Shown in pieces: positions 58,714-64,000 of a stretch of 64,000 bases of DNA. The stretch comes from Feifania hominis (lineage in GTDB: Bacteria; Bacillota; Clostridia; Oscillospirales; Feifaniaceae): positions 1 to 64,000 of the forward strand of contig NZ_JACRSP010000004.1 of NCBI RefSeq assembly GCF_014384765.1, given 5' to 3'. The translations under genes were made by a program, and so were the position numbers. The stretch's first letter is position 1, and each line of letters begins with the position of its first letter. Below the pieces are notes generated by a model. The model saw only the letters and a program-made list of their open reading frames with translations, was not told the origin of the DNA and made no database searches.

Positions 58714-59183
58714 GCGAGTGGACTTTCGTTACAGACCGAACCTTAGCGGATGTTGACCTTGTCGAGCGCCTGCAAGCGCTTGGATGGGAAAATATGACCG
58801 CGAGCGAACGGGAGGCGTATTTAGCCGGGTTAAAAGGCGCCTATAACGCCGCCGACTTAAATCGCGTTGGTGAGGCAGTTGCCTATATTGCAGGCCGGCT
58901 TGAGCAAGTCGGGTATCTTGCCCCGGTGTCTCCAAAAGTGGATTGGCAGACCGGCGACATACCGCTTTCAAATGATTTAGAAAATTATTTAAGCGACATC
59001 AGAACACTTCGAGGAGTGTTGGCGGTATTGCCCACCACGCCCCAGGTGCCGCAGGACATGGAGAAGCTGACCTTTACAGAGGCGAATGATATTGAAAAAA
59101 TACTGGCAGACCTTGAGACATTGATTGATAACATGACCGCCGTCTGGCATTACAGCGGCGAGATTTACAGTGAAGAGGTGTAA
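58710..59183 (+). CDS. Tail structural protein, probable fibre-associated
   Basis: 157 residues, ATG overlapping the previous stop. Helical, with short motifs WTFVTDRTLADVDLVERLQAL, WENMTASEREAYLAGLKGAYNAADLNRV and EKLTFTEANDIEKILADLETLI. Proteins with the (A/S)-YNA-x-DLNRV motif occur between hub and fibre genes in Firmicutes phages and are assumed to be structural. No enzymatic motif is visible. Confidence 0.65.
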   Translation: MSEWTFVTDRTLADVDLVERLQALGWENMTASEREAYLAGLKGAYNAADLNRVGEAVAYIAGRLEQVGYLAPVSPKVDWQTGDIPLSNDLENYLSDIRTLRGVLAVLPTTPQVPQDMEKLTFTEANDIEKILADLETLIDNMTAVWHYSGEIYSEEV

Positions 59184-59186
59184 GAG

Positions 59187-60860
59187 ATGAAAAACAGAGT
59201 TCCGACCTATCCCGGACGGGTGAAGCTGACGCCGGTTGATGGGGAAGCAAATACATATGATCTTGAGCGTGCAGACCAGCCTACGGAACTAGGGACGCCG
59301 CTGAACAAGGCGACACTGCTCAAAGATGAGACGGCAGCACTGTATGGTCTCGGAACCGACGCAGTGCCGGATGATGTGCTAGGGAAATTGAGTGGAGCGG
59401 CAATACCGTCAAAGGTTATGACCTCAAGTGAGGCTTATATCAATTATACTGATCAGAATTTACTTAACATTTGTACAGATACTGGTATAACCGCTATTGG
59501 TAGTCGTGCTTTCTCAGTTTCAGACCCCTATAATAGCGATTCGGCTTATTATTCAGCAACAAGAATTATGAGCCATGGAAAAACCTGTATAATGCCGTGC
59601 TCTGGTAAAGGAAGCACAATGCTGGACATTACTGCGAAAGGTATCATGAGGATACCGCCAACTGGAGAACCCGAGTATATTTCATTTATAAGCGCCGGTT
59701 TAGCGGCTTCCGGTATACGATGCCACTGCCTGTATCACGATAGTACGAGATGGATTATTGTATCAAGCACACCAAATCTGTTTATCAGCGACGATGACGG
59801 CGTCACATGGCAAGCAAGACAAATCACAGGCATTCCGAGTGGTGATAAGCCATATATCAACAGTATTTGCTATTTCAAAGGGTACTATTACCTTGGCACT
59901 CCAGAATACAGTAGATACAAAGTATTAGTATTGGATTCTGATTTTTCTTTTGTCCGGAGTATTGCCTATTCAAACATCGGCGGCAGCAATAGCAGATATT
60001 ATGTTGGAGCCACAGATGATGTATTGGTATGTTATGCCCGCGGCGCGGTATATTGGAGTTTAACAGGAGAAGATAACAGTTTCACGAAAATATCTTTCTC
60101 AACTTCCGATTTCAATGACTATGGTACAAGCTATAATCTATCCATGATTGACATGGTTAGTGTTGGAAGTGAATTATATTTTAGAGGCACAAATACCGGC
60201 GATTTTGCAAGGTTTACATATTCACCCGAGGCTGGTGCGAAATTTCTTATAGCGGAAAATTCTCTGCCTATTGGCATAGGGACCAATTTGAGCGTCAACG
60301 CAATAACATATGATGGAACATATGCCTATTTATCAAATCATGGTAAAGGCACAGTTATTTATGGAAGCCCCGCTACACTGTTCAGTGGTAATTTCCTTAT
60401 TGACAATATGCCAAATAATAGCCCGGTATTTACGATGAAACGGGATAACAGTATCTTTTTCTTCGGGGACACATTCACCAGAAGTCTCACCAAAGAACCG
60501 GCATACAGCAACTTGCTTTACAATATGAAAGCGACAGAAATACAAGGTGGCGTATACCATACTGCTTATATGGGAACCGGCACAACTGGTGTTGATAATC
60601 CTAATGTTATTAACTTTACGGGAGCCCCTGAAATAGCTGTTATATCCAGCCCAGCTTCTCAAGCATGGTATGTATTAACCCGGGCACAGTCTGATAACGG
60701 AAATTATGTATCGAGCTATCAGATCACTTCGTCCCAGAGTCTGGCAGGTATAAATGTGAGGTGGGGAGAAAACACCTTGTCCTGGTATCATTCCGGCAAT
60801 AGTGCATATTGCCAATTAAATGAACTGGGGAAAATGTATCATGTCATGTTTATCTATTAA
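59187..60860 (+). CDS. Tail fibre / receptor-binding protein, AT-rich
   Basis: 557 residues. The first ~70 residues (PTYPGRVKLTPVDGEANTYD, LERADQPTELGTPLNKATLL) are a module common to phage tail fibres. From about residue 75 (position 59400) the DNA becomes AT-rich and the protein turns into repeated beta segments with aromatic residues (ISDDDGVTWQARQ, an Asp-box-like SDDDGVTW motif; YFKGYYYLGT; DGTYAYLSN), as in beta-propeller carbohydrate-binding domains. This mosaic structure points to exchange of the receptor-binding part. It ends in the same AT-rich phase at 60860. Confidence 0.75.
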   Translation: MKNRVPTYPGRVKLTPVDGEANTYDLERADQPTELGTPLNKATLLKDETAALYGLGTDAVPDDVLGKLSGAAIPSKVMTSSEAYINYTDQNLLNICTDTGITAIGSRAFSVSDPYNSDSAYYSATRIMSHGKTCIMPCSGKGSTMLDITAKGIMRIPPTGEPEYISFISAGLAASGIRCHCLYHDSTRWIIVSSTPNLFISDDDGVTWQARQITGIPSGDKPYINSICYFKGYYYLGTPEYSRYKVLVLDSDFSFVRSIAYSNIGGSNSRYYVGATDDVLVCYARGAVYWSLTGEDNSFTKISFSTSDFNDYGTSYNLSMIDMVSVGSELYFRGTNTGDFARFTYSPEAGAKFLIAENSLPIGIGTNLSVNAITYDGTYAYLSNHGKGTVIYGSPATLFSGNFLIDNMPNNSPVFTMKRDNSIFFFGDTFTRSLTKEPAYSNLLYNMKATEIQGGVYHTAYMGTGTTGVDNPNVINFTGAPEIAVISSPASQAWYVLTRAQSDNGNYVSSYQITSSQSLAGINVRWGENTLSWYHSGNSAYCQLNELGKMYHVMFIY

Positions 60861-60876
60861 CAGAAAGGAGCAGACT

Positions 60877-61182
60877 ATGAAGATTATTCAGATTGAACCG
60901 AATAAATCAGGTAGTCGGCCGCCGATGCAAGACTGGGCTTTAAGAAATCTCCCACAAGGATACAGCTTTGTACCAAACGGCCTTGACACAGATATTTTTT
61001 ATTCTTATAACGGCTTCGTAAATCTCACAATTGAGGGTGACATCGTGACAGCGATGACACCGAACATCGAGGCATGGCAGGCCTGGAAAGCATCTCTACC
61101 TGAGCCAAAAATTGAGATTGACCCGGTGGACAAGCTGCGGGCTGATGTGGACTATATGATGATGAAAATGGAGGGAATCTGA
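60877..61182 (+). CDS. Small tail-end protein
   Basis: 101 residues from ATG at 60877 (AAAGGAGCAGACT just before). Starts KIIQIEPNKSGSRPPMQDW, then GYSFVPNGLDTDIFYSYNGF, LTIEGDIVTAMTPNIEAWQAW, ending in a coiled-coil-like DKLRADVDYMMMKMEGI. Proteins with this C-terminal helix lie just before xkdX in many Firmicutes tail operons and may be fibre chaperones or trimerising appendages. It overlaps the XkdX start by one base. Confidence 0.7.
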   Translation: MKIIQIEPNKSGSRPPMQDWALRNLPQGYSFVPNGLDTDIFYSYNGFVNLTIEGDIVTAMTPNIEAWQAWKASLPEPKIEIDPVDKLRADVDYMMMKMEGI

Positions 61183-61310
61183 TGGAGTGGTTCGATAAAA
61201 TTCAGGGGTACTACGACGCCGGGCTGTGGCCGCCGGAATGGGTGATAGAGGCCGTAGCCAAAGAGAAAATTACAGCGGAGCAGGCAGATATGATTCTGAG
61301 CAGCAAATGA
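61182..61310 (+). CDS. xkdX: XkdX family phage protein
   Basis: 42 residues, ATG at 61182 overlapping the previous stop. Begins MEWFDKIQGYYDAGLWPPEW, then VIEAVAKEKITAEQADMIL. The pattern of a short N-terminal amphipathic helix with W/Y, then K-x-K-ITxEQA is the signature of XkdX, a tiny protein at the end of PBSX-like tail operons; function unknown. No holin or endolysin gene follows; the operon stops here. Confidence 0.85.
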   Translation: MEWFDKIQGYYDAGLWPPEWVIEAVAKEKITAEQADMILSSK

Positions 61311-61463
61311 CGACATCTAGCCTCCTGAATTGCGTTTGGGTATGAGAGAAAGCTCTTATAATAGTACAAAAGAGAACGGCGCGGCCAAAGCCGCGCCGTT
61401 CTCTCTGCCATGGGACCTCTTCGCACCGGGGCGCCTGGAGGGAGCGCCCCGCCGCCGGAATGC
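61311..61463. other. Boundary between tail module and chromosomal genes
   Basis: About 150 bases with TTGGGT and TATAAT boxes that are mis-spaced, then the terminator AGAGAACGGCGCGGC / GCCGCGCCGTTCTCT (61371-61404). Its T-run is on the minus strand (CTCTTTTGTAC), so it ends the M42 peptidase operon. No attachment-site-like repeat could be identified by eye. Confidence 0.5.
61371..61404 (-). terminator. Terminator of the permease-DeoR-M42 operon
   Basis: Perfect 15-bp stem AGAGAACGGCGCGGC / GCCGCGCCGTTCTCT with a four-base loop; the minus-strand reading continues into TTTTGT. Confidence 0.85.
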
Positions 61464-62555
61464 CTATCGGGACCGGTCGAAGCTGCGGTCGACGAGGTTC
61501 GTCATGGCCCTGATGACCTCGGTGAGCCGCTCGATGTCCCCGAGGTCGCACACCTCGCAGGGGCCGTGGCAGTACCGGATGCAGAAGCCCATGTCAAGGC
61601 ACATGATGCCGCCGTTTTCAAACTGGACATAGCTCGAGTCGGTGAGCCCTCCGACATAGGCCTGGCGCTGGATACGGATTCCGGTCTTTTCACCGGCGGC
61701 CTCGGCCAGGCGCACCATCGCCGGGTGGGCGATGGTGCCGTTGAGGGTTCCGCGGCCGTGGAAGTTGTAGATGTCCATATAGGGGCCGCCGCCCAGGCGC
61801 AGATGCCCCTCGCCGGCGAGATCGGGCGTGTCGTAGGGCGCGCCGCCGTCGATGTCAATGGACATGTCGGGCTTGATTTTTCGCGCCGCGAGCATGGCGC
61901 CGCGCAGATTGTACTCCTCGAGCACGGAGGCGACAAGCCACACCGTCGCCGGCCGCGGCTCGGCGGTGAGAGTGTGGGCCAGCTCGAGCAGCGCGGCGCA
62001 GCCGCCGCGGTCGTCGAGAAACGTGGCGAGCACGCGATTGCCCGCAAGCCTTGTGTGGCGGGGCTTGTAGATGACAGGACTGCCGACGTCAATGCCGAGA
62101 GAGAAGACCTCCTCCCGGCTCGAGGCGCCGATGTCCACATACAGCTGCTGATAGCGGTCGACCTTGTACTTCTCTTCGGGCGGCGTCTGGTGGTGCGACT
62201 TGAAGGCGATCACGCCGTCGAGATAGCGGCCGGAGCACGTGCCGATGCACACCTCGGTCATGGGCAGCACTTTCTCGGGGATGCCGCCCGCCCGCTCCAG
62301 CTTGATAAAGCCGTCCGGGTCAACATACTTGACGAAGAAACCCAGACTGTCCATGTGGGCGAAGACCATGATGACGGGAGCCCCGGGGTCGGTGCCCTCA
62401 ATTTTCGCCATGCAGTTGCCGAGGGTGTCGACCTCAGGCTTCAGCCCGCAGGCGGCAAACTCCCGCTTCATGATTTCGCAGACCGGCATTTCAAAGCCGC
62501 AGAGACCGGGCGCAAGCACAAGGGTCTCCACAAATCCGCCTATTCTTTCCAGCAT
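61464..62555 (-). CDS. M42-family metallopeptidase
   Basis: 363 residues. Dinuclear aminopeptidase or endoglucanase-type enzyme: APVIMVFAHMDSLGF (first His-Asp), FLDDRGGC, SVLEEYNLRGA with catalytic and metal Glu, MSIDIDGGAP, and FCIRYCHGPCEV with the last His. It is typical of cytoplasmic aminopeptidases (PepA/YsdC/FrvX) that form large oligomers. Its start overlaps the DeoR end by 16 bases, giving an operon with a regulator and sugar permease (as in frv-like systems), so it might process a sugar-peptide; inference only. Confidence 0.9.
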   Translation of the reverse strand: MLERIGGFVETLVLAPGLCGFEMPVCEIMKREFAACGLKPEVDTLGNCMAKIEGTDPGAPVIMVFAHMDSLGFFVKYVDPDGFIKLERAGGIPEKVLPMTEVCIGTCSGRYLDGVIAFKSHHQTPPEEKYKVDRYQQLYVDIGASSREEVFSLGIDVGSPVIYKPRHTRLAGNRVLATFLDDRGGCAALLELAHTLTAEPRPATVWLVASVLEEYNLRGAMLAARKIKPDMSIDIDGGAPYDTPDLAGEGHLRLGGGPYMDIYNFHGRGTLNGTIAHPAMVRLAEAAGEKTGIRIQRQAYVGGLTDSSYVQFENGGIMCLDMGFCIRYCHGPCEVCDLGDIERLTEVIRAMTNLVDRSFDRSR

Positions 62556-63355
62556 ATGTTCGTACCCCCTCTGTCTGAGAGCTCTGCGCCGTTTGAGGTC
62601 ATCACACGAACGCCGATGCGCTCAAACGCCTCGCAGTTGGATTTTGTTATTTTGTCGGTGACCAGTATGTCGATGGCGTCGGTGTCGCAGACGTGAACAA
62701 ACACCTCTCTGTTGTGCTTGGTGCTGTCGGCCACGGCGATCACCTGCTCTGCGGCCTCGATCATGGCCCGTTTGATCTCGGCCTCGATCAGGGTGCGGTT
62801 GGACATGCCCTTGATCGGGTCGAGCGCATCGCAGCCGAGAAACAGCTTGTTGACATGAAAGCGCCTGAGAAAACTGAGCGTCTCCACGCCGCATTGCGTG
62901 TATGTGTTCGGTTCGACTGTCCCACCGGTGATGATCAGCGTGATGTCGCCGTGATTGACCGACGCCAGAAAGGCGCCGATCTGCAGATCCGTCGTGATAA
63001 CGGTGATGCGTTTGTGGCGCAGGTGCTTTGCCACCTCGAGCGCAGTCGAGCCGGAGTCGAGGATGACAATGTCGTTCTCCTCCACAAGGCCCGCCGCCAG
63101 CTGGCCGATCGAACGCTTGGCGGCGGTGTTCTGCCGCGCCTTGTTTTTGGACGGAATCTCGAGGTTGTACCGGTCGGTAATGGCGATCGCGCCGCCGTGC
63201 ATCTTGACGACAAGCCCGTTGTTGTCAAGCTCTGTGATGTCGGAGCGGATGGTCACCACAGAGGTCTTGAAGATCTTTGCCAGCTCTTTTACTGTGACTC
63301 GTTTGTGAATGTTGATGTATTGCAAAATCCTTTCCTGACGTTCCTGTCGAAACAT
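62540..63355 (-). CDS. DeoR-family transcriptional regulator
   Basis: 271 residues from ATG at 63355 (GAGG eight bases upstream; a GTG three codons before is less likely). N-terminal HTH: RQERILQYINIHKRVTVKEL, FKTSVVTIRSDITELDNNGLV, KMHGGA. C-terminal sugar-phosphate sensing DeoRC domain (ENDIVILDSGSTALEVAKHL, TDLQIGAFLAS, GGTVEPNTYTQCG, IAVADSTKHN). Probably responds to a phosphorylated sugar and controls the permease/peptidase operon. It is placed between the two genes. Confidence 0.92.
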   Translation of the reverse strand: MFRQERQERILQYINIHKRVTVKELAKIFKTSVVTIRSDITELDNNGLVVKMHGGAIAITDRYNLEIPSKNKARQNTAAKRSIGQLAAGLVEENDIVILDSGSTALEVAKHLRHKRITVITTDLQIGAFLASVNHGDITLIITGGTVEPNTYTQCGVETLSFLRRFHVNKLFLGCDALDPIKGMSNRTLIEAEIKRAMIEAAEQVIAVADSTKHNREVFVHVCDTDAIDILVTDKITKSNCEAFERIGVRVMTSNGAELSDRGGTNICWKE

Positions 63356-63365
63356 GTGAGCCACC

Positions 63366-64000
63366 TCAGGACTTTTGGCCGACGCGCGCCTTTGCGACTG
63401 CCTGAATGCTCTTTCTGCGCCGCAGCTCCTGGCTGATGAAGTTGAAGCTCAAAACGGCGATGAGGAGAATGCCCCATGCGAATTCCTTGAAATAGCCGCC
63501 CAGGCGCAGCATGGTGAAGCCGCTTGAGAGAAATTGCAGCGAGAGCATGGACAGGGCCATGCAGGCCATGCGGACGTAGCCGCCGTTCGGGCTGGTCGCC
63601 CCGAGAACCGAGCAGAGGATGGCCTGACCGACGTAGCTCTCGGCGTAGTCCGCCTTGGCTGCGTTTGTGTGCGCGAGAATCTCAATGGCGCACAGAGCGG
63701 AAATCAACCCGCTGTAAACATAGGCGCGAATGCGGATTTTGTTGATGTTGATGCCGGTGTAGTGGCTGGCCTTAAGATTCGAGCCGACAAATTTCAGCTT
63801 GAAGCCAAACGAGGTGCGGTTGATGAGAACCGCCGTCAGCGCAAACACGGCGATCAGCAGCCACAGGGCGTAGGGGATGCCGAGCAGGGTGTGATTGCCG
63901 AAGTAGACCAGCTCGTCGGGCACGCCCGCCATGGCCTTGCCCTGTGTGATGATGATGGCAATGCCCGTGAAGATCGCGGTGGTGGACATGGTCACGAGCA
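63366..64000 (-). CDS. ABC transporter permease for sugar/nucleoside (partial)
   Basis: C-terminal 211 residues are present; the start lies beyond 64000. Membrane helices and motifs of the BPD_transp_2 (RbsC-like or nucleoside permease) family: NRTSFGFKLKFVGSNLKASHYTGININ, RIRAYVYSGLISALCAIEIL, VGQAILCSVLGATSPNGGYVRM and a C-terminal hydrophobic stretch. The transported substrate is probably a pentose or nucleoside. It is the upstream gene of the DeoR-M42 operon and ends 10 bases before the DeoR start. The partner ATPase and binding protein lie outside the window. Confidence 0.85.
   Translation of the reverse strand, partial: LVTMSTTAIFTGIAIIITQGKAMAGVPDELVYFGNHTLLGIPYALWLLIAVFALTAVLINRTSFGFKLKFVGSNLKASHYTGININKIRIRAYVYSGLISALCAIEILAHTNAAKADYAESYVGQAILCSVLGATSPNGGYVRMACMALSMLSLQFLSSGFTMLRLGGYFKEFAWGILLIAVLSFNFISQELRRRKSIQAVAKARVGQKS

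Noticed and set aside
61311..61370. TTGGGT...TATAAT pair after XkdX as a promoter
   Set aside because: Spacer is only about 15 bases, no gene follows on that strand, and it runs straight into a terminator.

Overview
The window is high-GC bacterial DNA from a Firmicutes-type (Clostridia-like) organism. Evidence for this is seen in the sequence: strong Shine-Dalgarno sites with frequent GTG/TTG starts, sigma-A type promoters, a SpoVB-type flippase, an LtaS-like sulfatase, an XpaC-TelA operon, VanW/G5 and GHL10 proteins, a YtrA-type GntR, and small clostridial families. No rRNA, tRNA, CRISPR array, integrase or transposase is visible, so the species cannot be named from the sequence alone.

Layout. 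(1) 1-5600: the end of a prophage or phage remnant. It holds a two-domain endolysin, a 1217-residue polyvalent protein with a PBECR-type nuclease and an ADP-ribosyltransferase-like domain, an overlapping 72-codon gene, and hairpin-bearing intergenic repeats, three of them in tandem. (2) 5.6-31.5 kb: chromosomal backbone. It holds an XRE regulator, RarA, a DUF4397 repeat protein, a VanY-type peptidase, a block of very small proteins with a ferredoxin, a CmpB/LiaF-like/DUF4097 envelope-stress-like set, FMN-binding and MATE proteins, a SpoVB-type flippase, Pit plus a DUF47-like partner, an xpaC-telA-lemA-TPM operon, aspartase, a GntR-controlled ABC exporter with a 35-bp operator palindrome, a metal exporter-Fur-HAD-enolase run, and a secreted alpha/beta hydrolase. 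(3) 31.6-43.2 kb, minus strand: a cell-envelope block of LtaS-like sulfatase, two-component system with an intervening 33-residue membrane peptide, a two-TM protein, a GHL10-amidase fusion and VanW. (4) 43.4-51.5 kb: a complete argGHCJBDF operon behind an ARG box and a sigma-A promoter, followed by a secreted alkaline phosphatase. (5) 53.3-61.3 kb: a compact phage tail module from a Com-like zinc-finger protein to XkdX, with no head, packaging, integration or lysis genes beside it. (6) 61.4-64 kb: M42 peptidase, DeoR regulator and a sugar/nucleoside ABC permease that runs off the edge.

The most notable observations are: a textbook -1 programmed frameshift (T TTT TTC, 6-nt spacer, 9-bp stem with the stop codon as its loop) that fuses the two tail-chaperone frames; the head-less tail module, a candidate F-type tail-like particle or decayed prophage; the nuclease/ART double-warhead phage protein with an overlapping small gene; and a family of hairpin repeats restricted to the left phage segment. 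Function names come from sequence motifs recognised by eye. No database search was possible.
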